This document shows positions 45,943-55,995 of a stretch of DNA of 64,000 nucleotides, in pieces. The notes under the pieces were generated by a model. The model ran no database searches, was not told the origin of the DNA, and was given only the letters and a program-made list of their open reading frames with translations. The stretch is from an uncultured Bacteroidales bacterium (GTDB lineage Bacteria; Bacteroidota; Bacteroidia; Bacteroidales; UBA932). The position numbers and the translations under genes are program-made. Every line of letters begins with the position of its first letter. The stretch's first letter is position 1. The stretch covers positions 1 through 64,000 of the forward strand of contig CALVDP010000002.1 in assembly GCA_944326315.1 (NCBI GenBank), written 5' to 3'.

Positions 45943-47499
45943 ATGAAGAAAATTACATTCAGGAAAAGGAAGGTGGAGGATGTCGCCCTTAATGAGGCCA
46001 GACAGCGCATATCGTCCACAATAGATAGAGAAGAGAGACGGCGCAGACCCTCATGGCAGGTGTCGACAGTGCCGTTTGTGGTATTGGTCGCAGTACTGGT
46101 AGGCGTGATACGGATTTTCGGAGAGGATTCGCTTGCCGGTGGCAGCCAGGTATCCCTGCTGCTTGCATCGGCGGTAGCTGTTGCGATAGCAATGGGCTGT
46201 TACGGCATCAAGTGGCAGGAAATCGAGGATGCAGTGCTGGACAACATCAGGTCAATAGGGTCGGCGATACTTATTCTGCTCCTTATCGGTGCGATTGCAG
46301 GTACCTGGATGGTAAGCGGCGTGGTACCTACTCTGATATGCTATGGGATGAAGGTGATTACACCGGGAATTTTCCTTGCCGCTGCATGTCTCATCAGCGC
46401 TTTGGTGTCTGTCATGACCGGAAGCTCATGGACTACGATAGCCACTATCGGCGTGGCTCTTATCGGAATAGGAACGGCACAGGGATTCGATCCGGGCTGG
46501 TCCGCCGGGGCAATCATATCCGGAGCATATTTCGGAGACAAGATATCACCGCTGTCAGACACTACGGTGCTTGCTTCCTCTTCATCCGGAACACCGCTTT
46601 TCACGCATATCAGATACATGCTGGTGACGACCGTGCCCTCACTGCTGATCGCCGTGACAGTCTTCCTTGTCGCGAGTCTTGTCCATTCTTCATCGGAAGC
46701 AGCCAGACCTGAGGAATTCTCGGGTATTCTCAGGGAAACATTCAACATATCTCCGTGGCTTCTGTCGGTGCCTGTAATCACAGGAGTGCTGATAGCGAAG
46801 AAGGTGCCTGCATTGCTTACACTTTTCCTAGCAGCCGTGCTTGCCGGGCTTACGGCTCTTATCGCCCAGCCGCAAATTATCCGGGAGGTTGCTTCCGGCA
46901 TTTCCGGGGATTTTGCAGGCGGACTGTCTTTCCATGACGGTTTCAAGGGACTGATGATGTCATGCTACGGACAGACTTCAATCTCCACAGGCAACCAGGC
47001 TATAGATTCCCTTATCTCGACACGGGGCATGACAGGAATGCTCGATACCATTTTCCTCATAATATGTTCCGTGACATTCGGAGGCGTGCTTACCGGCAGC
47101 GGGATGCTCCAGAGCCTTACAGACGTGCTTACAAGACGTATATCAGGCAGGCTGGGCATAGTGTCGTCGACTGTAGGGACTGGGCTGTTCTGCAATATGA
47201 CCACAGGAGACCAGTATCTATCCATCATTCTGACAAGCAGCCTGTACAAGAGACTTTACGAACGCAAGGGATATGAGCGCAGGTTGCTGAGCCGTTCTGT
47301 CGAGGATTCTGCGACGGTAACATCTGTGCTTGTCCCGTGGAACTCATGCGGCATGACCCAGTCGACGGTCCTGAAGGTACCTACTGTAGACTATCTTCCG
47401 TATTGCCTTTTCAATATTATATCTCCGCTGATGTCCATAGCTGTCGCTGCAATCGGATACAGAATTTACAGGCAGAAGCCTGAAGAGGATTCCATGTAG
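45943..47499 (+). CDS. nhaC: Na+/H+ antiporter NhaC
   Basis: A 518-residue polytopic membrane protein of the NhaC family. After a basic N-terminal tail (MKKITFRKRKVEDV) about eleven hydrophobic segments follow, with the conserved GSSWTTIATIGVALIGIG and SGAYFGDKISPLSDTTVLASSS. The ATG at 45943 is preferred to a TTG six codons upstream, because the latter would fall inside the promoter. Sodium extrusion at the expense of the proton gradient is the family role. Confidence 0.93.
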   Translation: MKKITFRKRKVEDVALNEARQRISSTIDREERRRRPSWQVSTVPFVVLVAVLVGVIRIFGEDSLAGGSQVSLLLASAVAVAIAMGCYGIKWQEIEDAVLDNIRSIGSAILILLLIGAIAGTWMVSGVVPTLICYGMKVITPGIFLAAACLISALVSVMTGSSWTTIATIGVALIGIGTAQGFDPGWSAGAIISGAYFGDKISPLSDTTVLASSSSGTPLFTHIRYMLVTTVPSLLIAVTVFLVASLVHSSSEAARPEEFSGILRETFNISPWLLSVPVITGVLIAKKVPALLTLFLAAVLAGLTALIAQPQIIREVASGISGDFAGGLSFHDGFKGLMMSCYGQTSISTGNQAIDSLISTRGMTGMLDTIFLIICSVTFGGVLTGSGMLQSLTDVLTRRISGRLGIVSSTVGTGLFCNMTTGDQYLSIILTSSLYKRLYERKGYERRLLSRSVEDSATVTSVLVPWNSCGMTQSTVLKVPTVDYLPYCLFNIISPLMSIAVAAIGYRIYRQKPEEDSM

Positions 47500-47536
47500 T
47501 TTTAGCAGTATTTCTGAAGTATTTCGGTAAAAAAGC

Positions 47537-47566
47537 TTGGAAACATAATAAAAATAGCTAACTTTA
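47537..47566 (+). promoter_or_regulatory. Promoter for rubrerythrin
   Basis: TTGG at 47537-47540 and TAACTTTA at 47559-47566 with 18-bp spacing resemble the Bacteroidota -33/-7 pair (final A instead of G). Confidence 0.5.
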
Positions 47567-47607
47567 GACAGTGAATTAAATTTTAATAATTCTAAATTAC
47601 GACTATT

Positions 47608-48150
47608 ATGAAAGATTTGAAAGGAACAAAGACTGAGGCGAATCTCCAGGCTGCATTCGCCGGAGAATCCCAGGCAAGGAACAAATACACTTACTATGCT
47701 TCCAAGGCCAAGAAAGACGGTTATGTGCAGATCGCATCCATATTCGAGGAGACTGCAAACAACGAGAAGGAGCATGCCAAAATCTGGTTCAAGCTTCTTC
47801 ATGGCGGCGATATCCCTTCAACCGATGTGAATCTGCTTGATGCAGCCGAGGGCGAGAACTACGAGTGGACGGATATGTATGCCGGCTTTGCCAAGGAGGC
47901 CCGCGAGGAAGGTTTCACGGAAATAGCCGTGCTTTTCGAGAAAGTGGCTGCCATTGAGAAGATGCATGAAGAGCGTTACCGCAAGCTCCTGGCCAATGTA
48001 AAGGACGGCCTTGTGTTCTCAAAGGATCAGGACATGGTATGGGAATGTTCTAATTGCGGGCATATCGTCATCGGCAAGAAGGCTCCGGAAATGTGCCCTG
48101 TCTGCAAGCATCCTAAGAGCTATTTCAAGATACATTCCGAGAACTATTGA
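47608..48150 (+). CDS. rbr: Rubrerythrin
   Basis: Non-heme diiron peroxidase protecting anaerobes from peroxide. The N-terminal four-helix domain has the diiron ligands ([41 protein letters not shown]). The C-terminal rubredoxin domain has two CxxC pairs ([20 protein letters not shown]). At 180 residues it is full length. It would take electrons from NADH or reduced ferredoxin routes, and it fits a strict anaerobe that also carries oxygen-sensitive hydrogenase and Kor. Confidence 0.96.
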   Translation: MKDLKGTKTEANLQAAFAGESQARNKYTYYASKAKKDGYVQIASIFEETANNEKEHAKIWFKLLHGGDIPSTDVNLLDAAEGENYEWTDMYAGFAKEAREEGFTEIAVLFEKVAAIEKMHEERYRKLLANVKDGLVFSKDQDMVWECSNCGHIVIGKKAPEMCPVCKHPKSYFKIHSENY

Positions 48151-48211
48151 TCTCCGGCTTCCGGAAATGTCCTTCAGCAGGACTGACGGGGCGGATTCCG
48201 GATGATACGAT

Positions 48212-48257
48212 AAAAAGGATGGGATGACCCGCAATCTGGAGTCATCCCATCCTTTTT
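48212..48257. terminator. Bidirectional terminator between rbr and pssA
   Basis: A perfect 17-bp stem, AAAAAGGATGGGATGAC with GTCATCCCATCCTTTTT, with A5/T5 ends works on both strands of the convergent pair. Confidence 0.92.
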
Positions 48258-48302
48258 AGTATGTTTTCCGACCAGTCCGCGTCTGCATGTCTGGAGCAGA
48301 CT

Positions 48303-49028
48303 TTACCTTTTTTGTGTGACGGCATTGATGAGATTCATTATCACATATATGCAGAATGACAGCAGTATGACCATAGACCAGTTGAGCCCGAGAAGTGCTA
48401 CCAGTACCAGGCACACGCAAACCACTCCGATGAAGGCAATCCGCATCCTGTAGATCGGGGATTCCGCCTTGACACCTTTCTTCATTTTCATGGAGAACAT
48501 GGGTATCCGGCTTACCATAAGGGCGCACATGACTGTTGTCGATATTATGATGAATAGCGGTTTGCCGGGCCATTCGGCCATCATGCTGTCCGGACTGCTG
48601 CAGATATAGTATATGAACGAGCCTGTCAGCATGGCGGAAGCCGGGGTGGCGAGTCCGAGAAAGTTGTCTGACTGGGCTTCGTCGATGTTGAACTTCGCCA
48701 GCCTCAGTGCGGAGAACACTGCAATCAGAAGCGGTACATATCCCCAGAAACCTGACATTCCGGCATTGCGCGCCGCCACATGGAACATGACAGATGGAAG
48801 CAGCCCGAAACTGACCAGGTCGGCAAGAGAATCAAGCTCTTTCCCGATAGGGGAGTGGGCGTCAAGCATCCTTGCACAGAAACCGTCAAAGAAATCACAT
48901 ACGGCTGCCGCAAGCATCAGTATGAATGCCAATTCCAGCCTGCCTTCAAAGGCACAGGTCACACCCACGGCCCCGCAAAGGAGGTTCATGGATGTGATAG
49001 TGTTAGGAATATGTTTGACGATGTCCAT
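48303..49028 (-). CDS. pssA: CDP-diacylglycerol-serine O-phosphatidyltransferase
   Basis: It makes phosphatidylserine, the precursor of phosphatidylethanolamine. The 241-residue membrane protein carries the CDP-alcohol phosphotransferase motif DG-x2-AR-x8-G-x3-D-x3-D, seen as FDGFCARMLDAHSPIGKELDSL. Its first segment MNLLCGAVGVTCAF and several later hydrophobic helices fit. It follows the peptidase gene with 9 bp between them. Confidence 0.93.
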   Translation of the reverse strand: MDIVKHIPNTITSMNLLCGAVGVTCAFEGRLELAFILMLAAAVCDFFDGFCARMLDAHSPIGKELDSLADLVSFGLLPSVMFHVAARNAGMSGFWGYVPLLIAVFSALRLAKFNIDEAQSDNFLGLATPASAMLTGSFIYYICSSPDSMMAEWPGKPLFIIISTTVMCALMVSRIPMFSMKMKKGVKAESPIYRMRIAFIGVVCVCLVLVALLGLNWSMVILLSFCIYVIMNLINAVTQKR

Positions 49029-49037
49029 TACCCGGGA

Positions 49038-50231
49038 TTATTTTATGCCGAGCTTTTTCCTGATATCCTTAGGTATGGCATTCTTGTTCACGACGATATT
49101 CAGGGTCTTGTACCTTACGAATGCGTCAGAAGCATACCAGATACCGTTGTATTTTCCTGCATCTCCCCAGGAATTCTTCACCATGAAATAGTTGGTGCCG
49201 TTCTGGTCCTTGGCGATACCGTAGATCTGCATGCCATGGTCGTCAGTAGTGGTCTTCCTGTCATATCCGTCCTGCCTCATTTCAGGGGTGATGACCTTCT
49301 CTGTAGCGTTTTCCTGACTTACGGCAGACTTTTCTTCAGACTTGCCGATCCATCTTTCCTGGTCAGAGCCGGAGCCTGGCTTCTTGTCCACGTCAGGAAC
49401 TATTGCCACGCCGTTCCTTGAAAATCCAGTCTCGCTGACATCTGATCCCCATGCTATTGTGTATCCGTTTTCAATGGCGTTGTACATGACCTCCATGAAC
49501 TCGTCAAGCGGAAGGTTGTAGGAAGAATCCCACCTCCAGTTGTCGCACACCTCAATGATGAACTGAGAGTAGTACGGATGGTGCATGAAAGATGTAAGGG
49601 AAACATAGTCATCCGGGTTAATTCCGAGATAATCCCTGTAGCTTTCAGGTGTGTATGTGACACCGTCCACTTCGAATGTCTCCGGGATCTCTCCAAGGTA
49701 TGCTGCCAGTATGCCGTCCAGGCCGTTGACCCAGGCGGTTGTAAGAGTCCTGTTAGGGTTTTCGACGATAGCATCCACATATCCCTTGAGAGCTTCGTCC
49801 ATCTCGAAATGCTCAGGCTTCTCTGTCCCGTAGTTCAGACCCGGCATCGCATCCTGTGGCACGATACCGTAGTCCTTGATCACATGCAGAACATCTCCGA
49901 AAGAGCTTCCTGCGGCGAAGTTCAGATGACCGTCCAGGCGGACATATTTTATTCCCCTGTCATGATAAGACTTGGATACAACGAACATTTCGGAAAGATC
50001 CAGGCTGTCAATCCCTTTCTCTTTCATTATCTCTGATTCAAGGAATGATAGTGCGGAGAAACACCAGCATGTGCCGGAACGGTACTGGTCCTTGATGGAT
50101 GTTATCGGGTTTTCCTTCACGACGGTGAATTCATAGCCGGAGCTCTTTTTCGCGGTGGAATCTTTCTTTTCCTGGGCAAGTCCTGACATCACAATCAGGG
50201 CCATGGCCGCTGTCAATACGATTTTCTTCAT
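49038..50231 (-). CDS. Secreted C1B (bleomycin hydrolase-like) cysteine peptidase
   Basis: A papain-like aminopeptidase of the PepC/bleomycin hydrolase group. The start at 50231 gives 397 residues with a signal peptide MKKIVLTAAMALIVMSGLAQ. The oxyanion Gln (KDQYRSGTCW, Q49), catalytic Cys C55, His (DDHGMQIYG, about 332) and Asn (VKNSWGD, about 353) are all present. Cytosolic family members lack a signal peptide, so this is an exported form, as is common in gut Bacteroidota. A TPR or hexamer-plug insertion is not obvious. Confidence 0.9.
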   Translation of the reverse strand: MKKIVLTAAMALIVMSGLAQEKKDSTAKKSSGYEFTVVKENPITSIKDQYRSGTCWCFSALSFLESEIMKEKGIDSLDLSEMFVVSKSYHDRGIKYVRLDGHLNFAAGSSFGDVLHVIKDYGIVPQDAMPGLNYGTEKPEHFEMDEALKGYVDAIVENPNRTLTTAWVNGLDGILAAYLGEIPETFEVDGVTYTPESYRDYLGINPDDYVSLTSFMHHPYYSQFIIEVCDNWRWDSSYNLPLDEFMEVMYNAIENGYTIAWGSDVSETGFSRNGVAIVPDVDKKPGSGSDQERWIGKSEEKSAVSQENATEKVITPEMRQDGYDRKTTTDDHGMQIYGIAKDQNGTNYFMVKNSWGDAGKYNGIWYASDAFVRYKTLNIVVNKNAIPKDIRKKLGIK

Positions 50232-50393
50232 TATTGGCAATAAAAATTTTTAATAAAAACTTGTCTGTTCATGCCGTTTGCGGCAAAAAATCTTACAAAT
50301 ATAAAAATAAATTTTTTATTTCATCCCAGACAACCTGGTGCTGATTGATGGTAAAATGACTATTTTTGCGTAGAAGATAATATATCATCTGGC

Positions 50394-51023
50394 ATGACAG
50401 GGGATAAGACAATACTTTATATTCACGGAATGGGTGGTGGCGGTGACAGCAGGATACCGTCCATACTCAAGGAGCATATCGGAGGAGTCACAGTCCGGAC
50501 ATACAGTTTTGATCCTGACATTGCCTCCGGACAGATAGCCGGCTGGGTGAAAGAACTCCGGCCTGATTTAATAATAGGGGAATCTCTGGGTTCGCTTCAT
50601 GCAATAGGCATAGAAGGAATTCCGCATATCCTTGTCTCGCCTTCGCTGAATGCCCCTCTTTATTTCGGATATCTTGCTTTTCTTGCACTCATACCTGGAG
50701 TGACTGCTCTGATGGACCGGATATACAAGCCGAGGGAAGGCGACAGACAGGCACTGCATTTCACATACAGTGTCATGAGGAAATATCTTCCTCTCAGGCG
50801 CAAGGCCCTTGGCAACAGTCCGTTATGCGGAGGCAGGGACAGTTTCTTCGCATTTTTCGGCACCCGTGACCACTACCGCCGTTCGGGCATAGTGAGTGTA
50901 CGTACATGGAAAAAATATTTCGGGAGCGCATACGCCACATACTCCGGCACCCATTTCATGGAAGAAGAATATGTGTTGTCGATGCTGCTCCCGAAAATCA
51001 AGGAAGTCCTGGATCGCGCATGA
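50394..51023 (+). CDS. Small alpha/beta hydrolase (YqiA-like)
   Basis: A 209-residue cytosolic alpha/beta hydrolase. LYIHGMGGGG (oxyanion loop), IIGESLGSLHA (nucleophile S64), TRD (D159) and GTHFMEE (H187) form a complete triad. It resembles YqiA-type esterases in size and layout. Substrate unknown. It is flanked by minus-strand genes on both sides and so probably has its own promoter near 50370, where no strong TAnnTTTG is obvious. Confidence 0.8.
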   Translation: MTGDKTILYIHGMGGGGDSRIPSILKEHIGGVTVRTYSFDPDIASGQIAGWVKELRPDLIIGESLGSLHAIGIEGIPHILVSPSLNAPLYFGYLAFLALIPGVTALMDRIYKPREGDRQALHFTYSVMRKYLPLRRKALGNSPLCGGRDSFFAFFGTRDHYRRSGIVSVRTWKKYFGSAYATYSGTHFMEEEYVLSMLLPKIKEVLDRA

Positions 51024-51055
51024 CTGTCTCTGAGGCAGGTGTGTGCCGATCCGTA

Positions 51056-52276
51056 TTATTCGTATCTCAGTGCGTCTATCGGGTCGAGATTGGCTGCCTT
51101 TCTTGCCGGATACCAGCCGAAGAATACCCCGGTGACCGTACAGACGGCAAATGAGAGGATTACGCTCCAGATCTGGATATATACCGACCAGTGGACGATG
51201 AATTTTACCGCCAGACATGCGGCACAGCCCAGCAAAATACCGATAATACCTCCTGTGACGCTTATCAGGACAGCCTCGATCAGGAACTGTGCAAGTATGT
51301 CCACGCCTCTTGCCCCAACTGACATCCTCAGGCCTATTTCCCTTGTTCTTTCTGTGACTGACACGTACATTATGTTCATGATGCCTATACCTCCAACAAG
51401 CAGAGAGATGCCGGCGATGCATGCAAGCAGTGTAGTAAGCAGGTTGGTGGTAGTGTTGAGCATCTCGCTGAGCTCCTGCTGGGTACGTATAGTGAAGTCA
51501 TCCTCGTCCGAATCTTTCAGCTTATGTTCGCGTCGGAGGATGGTGCGTATTTCCGCAGTGGCGTAATCTGTCATGTCCTCCGACAGCGCAGAGGCGAATA
51601 TCCCGTTGAAGTGTGTCACGGCGAGCATCCTTTTCATGACAGTGGTGTATGGCGCAAGAATGATATCATCCTGGTCCATACCCATGGAATTGTATCCTTT
51701 CGACTCCAGTACTCCAATGACTTTGAGTGGCACCTGGTTGTACCTTATGGTCTTGCCGATAGGGTCGCTGCCGTCCGGGAAGAGGTTGTCCACAATTGTC
51801 TTCCCTATAACGCACACCTTGGCAGAGGTCTTGATGTCGGCTTCCGTGAACATTGTGCCGTCCTCGATATTCAGTTGTCTGATTTCCAGATATTCAGTCC
51901 CTGTCCCTGTCACAGATGACGGATAATTGTTGTTGCCGGATACGAGCTGTCCTGATGCCGTGGAGTAAGGGCTGATGGCAGAAAGATACATGCATTCGTT
52001 TTTCAGCGTCTCGTAATTTTTGATCTTCAGGGTCTGCATCTCTGACGGATCGAGCCTTACTCCGCCCCGTCTTTCACCTCCCGGGTGAATCATGATGATG
52101 TTGGACCCCATGCTTGATATTTCCTGCTGTATGCTTTTCTGGGTCCCTTGCCCGAGGGCTATCATTGTGATCACAGAGGCTACGCCGATAATGATGCCGA
52201 GCATCGTGAGAAATGCCCTCATCTTGTTGTTGGCCAGTGCCTTCAGTGATATCTTGAATAAATTGGTGTAATTCAT
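51056..52276 (-). CDS. macB: MacB-like ABC transporter permease
   Basis: A 406-residue permease of the MacB/FtsX type: one N-terminal membrane helix (about 15-40), a large periplasmic domain (40-280), then three C-terminal helices with GGIGIMNIMYVSVTERTREIGLRMSVGA. The ATPase is a separate gene just upstream, unlike E. coli MacB which is fused. It is the last gene of the minus-strand unit tolC-like, macA-like, ATPase, permease, an exporter of the MacAB-TolC type. Substrate (macrolide, peptide or siderophore) cannot be told. Confidence 0.92.
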   Translation of the reverse strand: MNYTNLFKISLKALANNKMRAFLTMLGIIIGVASVITMIALGQGTQKSIQQEISSMGSNIIMIHPGGERRGGVRLDPSEMQTLKIKNYETLKNECMYLSAISPYSTASGQLVSGNNNYPSSVTGTGTEYLEIRQLNIEDGTMFTEADIKTSAKVCVIGKTIVDNLFPDGSDPIGKTIRYNQVPLKVIGVLESKGYNSMGMDQDDIILAPYTTVMKRMLAVTHFNGIFASALSEDMTDYATAEIRTILRREHKLKDSDEDDFTIRTQQELSEMLNTTTNLLTTLLACIAGISLLVGGIGIMNIMYVSVTERTREIGLRMSVGARGVDILAQFLIEAVLISVTGGIIGILLGCAACLAVKFIVHWSVYIQIWSVILSFAVCTVTGVFFGWYPARKAANLDPIDALRYE

Positions 52277-52309
52277 TTCTTGTCCATGCTAAATCCTCTG
52301 AACCTCCAG

Positions 52310-53056
52310 TCATGCATCCTCGTCCTTAGGGAGTGTCAGATATGTCTCTTCTGCGGATCTGATGTTGCTGTTCCTCACGTCTTCTATGATATGACCGTCC
52401 CTCAGTCTGATGTTGCGGCTGCTGTAGTTCGCGATGTCAGGGTTGTGGGTCACGAAAATGATGGTCCTGCCCTCGCTGTGGAGCTTCTGGAAGAGCATCA
52501 GTATTTCGTAGGATGTCCGGGTGTCAAGGTTTCCCGTGGCTTCGTCGGCCAGGATGACGGCAGGGTTGTTGACAAGAGCCCTTGCGATGGCGACCCTCTG
52601 CATCTGTCCTCCGGACATCTGGTTTGACTTGTGTTCTTTTCTGTCTCCGAGTCCAACCGCATCCAGGGCGGCTTCCGCGAGTTTCCTCCTTTCGGATGCA
52701 CTGATGTCGGGATTATACATCAGCGGGAGTTCAACGTTCTCTGTCGCCGTAGTCTTGGCCAGCAGGTTGTAGTTCTGGAACACGAAGCCTATTTTCCTGT
52801 TTCTCAATATGGCTCGCTGCGACTTGCTCATACTCCTGACAGGGATGCCGTCGAGCAGGTATTCCCCTGTGGTCGGAGTGTCAAGGCATCCGAGAATATT
52901 CAGCAGTGTGGATTTGCCTGAGCCAGATGTGCCCATGATGGTGACAAATTCTCCTTCAGTGATGGTGAACGATACCCCGCGCAGCGCGTGCACTGTCTCG
53001 TCACCCACAATGAAATCCCTGCGTATGTTCTGCAGTTCTATGACTTTGTTGCCCAT
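52310..53056 (-). CDS. ABC transporter ATPase (MacB/LolD type)
   Basis: The 248-residue ATPase has Walker A GTSGSGKST (42-50), a Q-loop region FVFQNYNLLAKTTATENVELP typical of MacB/LolD, signature MSGGQMQRVAIARAL and Walker B VILADEATGNLD. It starts 15 bp after the MacA-like gene and ends 33 bp before the permease. Confidence 0.95.
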   Translation of the reverse strand: MGNKVIELQNIRRDFIVGDETVHALRGVSFTITEGEFVTIMGTSGSGKSTLLNILGCLDTPTTGEYLLDGIPVRSMSKSQRAILRNRKIGFVFQNYNLLAKTTATENVELPLMYNPDISASERRKLAEAALDAVGLGDRKEHKSNQMSGGQMQRVAIARALVNNPAVILADEATGNLDTRTSYEILMLFQKLHSEGRTIIFVTHNPDIANYSSRNIRLRDGHIIEDVRNSNIRSAEETYLTLPKDEDA

Positions 53057-53071
53057 GTCTGTCTCTACTTT

Positions 53072-54265
53072 TTATCTTGGCGGTCCGGGCATGAAGGAAG
53101 CGCTTTTCCTGGCTCCTGACTTGGATTTGCCTGCCAGGCTGGCTTCCGTGACCACTTCGGTGCCTTTCTCAATCCCGCCTGTTATTTCAGTGTTTATCCC
53201 GTCGCTGAGTCCTGTCGTGACAGGGTGTGCTGTGAAAATATTCCCTTCCTTGGTCCAGACCTTCTGTGCGGATTCGCAGTCATTCACGACAGCACCTTTT
53301 TCGAGGAGCGGTCCTACAGGCGAGAAGCGCAGTGCCTTGGCAGGAACAGTCAATATGTCATACTTTTCCGTTGTATAGATGTTGATATTGGCTGTAAGCC
53401 TCGGCTTCAGCTTGAGGTCAGGGTTGTCCGCCGAGATCACTACCTCGTATGTGACCACGCTTTCTGAAGTGCTGCTCGATATCGATGTCGAACTTGAGCT
53501 TGAACTGCCGAGCCGGATCTGCTCCACCTTCCCTTCGAATACATCGTCAGGGAATGCGTCCACGGTGAATGTCACCCTCTGGCCTACAGCTACGCCTCCT
53601 ATGTCAGCCTCGTCGACATCTGCCACTACCTGCATCTTGGTAAGGTCTGCTGCGATGGTGAAGAGGGTAGGGGTCTCGAAACCTGCAGCCACTGTCTGCC
53701 CTTCTTCGACAGCCCTGTCAATCACCACCCCGTCGATAGGCGATGTGATGGTGGCGTAGCCGAGATTCCTTTCAGCCTTGTCAAGGGCTGCCTTGCTGCT
53801 GTTGTATGTGCTTTCGGCCATCCTGTAGTTGTATTCAGCAAGTTCGAAGTCGGTGTCGCTGACCAGGCCTTTCTCATGCAGCTTGACATTCCTTTCATAA
53901 TTCTTCATCTGGTAGATATATTCAGCCTTGCTTCCCTGGTATGTGGCCTTGGCTGATGCCAGGTCGCTTTCCAGCGTCACCTTGTCCATCTCCGCTATAA
54001 GCTGTCCCTCCTTGACGATGGAGTTGTAGTCAGCGTAAAGCTTGTCGATTATTCCCGATACCTGGGTACCGACCTCGACTTCGGTGACAGGCTCTATCGT
54101 ACCGGTGGCAGTGACGTATATCGCTATGTCACCTGCCTCTGCCATTGCGGTCTCATACTGGATTTTCTGGTTTTTCGACCCTTTCCCAGTGAACAGAATC
54201 ACTCCAGCCGCCACTGCTGCCAGGCACACTGTTATGATGATTGTCTTTTTGGTCTTGTTTTTCAT
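53072..54265 (-). CDS. macA: Efflux periplasmic adaptor (MacA-like)
   Basis: Membrane fusion protein, 397 residues, with an N-terminal membrane anchor (TIIITVCLAAVAAGVILFTG), a biotinyl-lipoyl-like domain (VEVGTQVSGIIDKLYADYNSIV), an alpha-helical hairpin (about 75-155), and barrel domains. It has a Ser-rich patch (LGSSSSSSTSISSSTS) near residue 250. It links the inner membrane permease with the outer membrane TolC-like protein encoded upstream. Confidence 0.93.
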   Translation of the reverse strand: MKNKTKKTIIITVCLAAVAAGVILFTGKGSKNQKIQYETAMAEAGDIAIYVTATGTIEPVTEVEVGTQVSGIIDKLYADYNSIVKEGQLIAEMDKVTLESDLASAKATYQGSKAEYIYQMKNYERNVKLHEKGLVSDTDFELAEYNYRMAESTYNSSKAALDKAERNLGYATITSPIDGVVIDRAVEEGQTVAAGFETPTLFTIAADLTKMQVVADVDEADIGGVAVGQRVTFTVDAFPDDVFEGKVEQIRLGSSSSSSTSISSSTSESVVTYEVVISADNPDLKLKPRLTANINIYTTEKYDILTVPAKALRFSPVGPLLEKGAVVNDCESAQKVWTKEGNIFTAHPVTTGLSDGINTEITGGIEKGTEVVTEASLAGKSKSGARKSASFMPGPPR

Positions 54266-54304
54266 TGCCTTCTTTTCTAAAACGTCTGCTATTCTGAAAA
54301 ATGA

Positions 54305-55720
54305 TTATTCGGATAAATTCGGACTGCCCGCTCCGTATGTATTCCCGTACTGGTCTATGGATATGATGCCTTCCGCATAGAAGTCAAGCAGTTTTGAATT
54401 GAGTATTGACATATACTTGGCCTGGAGCATCTGCTGCTGGGCACTCAGGTAATTGTTCTTCTCAGTCAGCAACTCCACCGTATTCTTCATGCCGAGGTTG
54501 AACTGTTCACTTACCAGGGAGAAACTGATGCCATAACTCTTTACGTTGTCCTGGGCTGCGATGAACTGTTGCTGGGCACTGTATGCGTCAAGCCATATAC
54601 CTTCAATGGTCTTGTACAGGTCTTTCTGTGCCGCGGTGAGGTCCAGCTGGCTGTAAGTATGCTGTATCTCTGCCTTCTGTACGGCTGTCTTTGTCTGCCT
54701 GTTGTTGAATATCGGGACACTCACAGTCAGTCCTGCCGAATTGTTCCATCCGTTCTTGATCTGTTCCGTAAAGGTGAAGTCTGTACCGCTCGTATGGTTC
54801 GTCCCTATGCCGGCAGATAATGTTATGGAAGGATAATAGCTTGATCTTGAAATTCTTATGCCCATTTCGGCAGATTCTACGGCAAGCTCTGCAGCCTTTA
54901 TCTCGGGACGGGTTTCCAGAGCGGCCTGATATACTTCCATCTTGTCCGGAAGGGCGGACACTGCCGCCATGTCAGGCAGGCTGTCTATGGCTATTTCCAT
55001 TTCTTCGCCGGGCTCCAGTTCCAGGAGCTGTTTGAGCTGGAGCTTGTAGTCCGCAAGGCTGTTTTCCGATGCCACGAGCTGGTACCTGTCATTGCTGACC
55101 TGCGCTTCGAGCTGGGCATAGTCTGCATTGGACAGGCTTCCCGCCTCAAGCAGCTCTTTGCCGCGGTCTCTCTGTGCGATGCTTACTTCAAGCGTGTTCT
55201 TGTTGACATTTACAGATTCGCTGGCGTAAAGTATCTGGATATATGTGCTGGCTATGGATTCCACGATGCTGTTGGACTGGGTCTGCTCGTCGAGTAGTGA
55301 CTGCTCATGGCTTATTTCGTTCTGTTTGATGGTCTTGCGCAGTCTTCCTCCGTTGAACAGAGTCCACCGGGCATCGAGACCGTAGCTGCCGCTGTAGCTC
55401 GTGCTGTTGTTGCTTGTCAGTATTTCGGTGCCGCTTACCGTCGTGCTGTTCTCCTGATAAGGCCTGTTGATCACGCTCTGCGAGGTGGAGAAGGAAAGGC
55501 TTGGGAAGAGTTCCCCTTTGGATGCAATGATGTCTATTGCGGAACTTTCGGTGTTCAGCCTGCTCTGTCTTATCGTGATATTGTTCTGGACAGCATACCT
55601 GATACAGTCTTCCAATGTCCAGACATCGGGTACAGTCCCGGTACTGTCCTGTGCGGCCGCTGTCAGTGCAGGCATTATCGCAAGGCATACAGCCAGTCCT
55701 ATTTTTGTTTTTTTGTTCAT
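54305..55720 (-). CDS. TolC-family outer membrane efflux protein
   Basis: The start at 55720 (MNKKTKIGLAVCLAIMPALTAAAQ) gives a signal peptide and 471 residues. The body shows two TolC/OEP repeats with long coiled-coil helices, including LEDCIRYAVQNNITIRQSRLN and a second LKAAELAVESAEMGIRISR-like part. It heads the four-gene exporter unit. No DNA-binding regulator is adjacent. Confidence 0.92.
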   Translation of the reverse strand: MNKKTKIGLAVCLAIMPALTAAAQDSTGTVPDVWTLEDCIRYAVQNNITIRQSRLNTESSAIDIIASKGELFPSLSFSTSQSVINRPYQENSTTVSGTEILTSNNSTSYSGSYGLDARWTLFNGGRLRKTIKQNEISHEQSLLDEQTQSNSIVESIASTYIQILYASESVNVNKNTLEVSIAQRDRGKELLEAGSLSNADYAQLEAQVSNDRYQLVASENSLADYKLQLKQLLELEPGEEMEIAIDSLPDMAAVSALPDKMEVYQAALETRPEIKAAELAVESAEMGIRISRSSYYPSITLSAGIGTNHTSGTDFTFTEQIKNGWNNSAGLTVSVPIFNNRQTKTAVQKAEIQHTYSQLDLTAAQKDLYKTIEGIWLDAYSAQQQFIAAQDNVKSYGISFSLVSEQFNLGMKNTVELLTEKNNYLSAQQQMLQAKYMSILNSKLLDFYAEGIISIDQYGNTYGAGSPNLSE

Positions 55721-55995
55721 ACTGATGACAGTTAAAATCGTCAAAAATAATATTCCCCTGCAGAACGGCAGCATGCCAGGCCATGATTTTCAATGAATTC
55801 GAACTGAAAGACCGGACGGTTCTGCCGGAGCCGCCGCAAAGTATTAAAAAATCATGCCATTTGTGCCCTTCCTGCCAGTGTCAGTCCCGATTTGCCCCAA
55901 TGTCTCGATGTAATCGTTTTCCGGGCGGGCGAATGCGTTCCCTGACCCGACAGAATGTCAGTGGGTATCATGGGCCCGGTCGAAGGTGGAACGGC

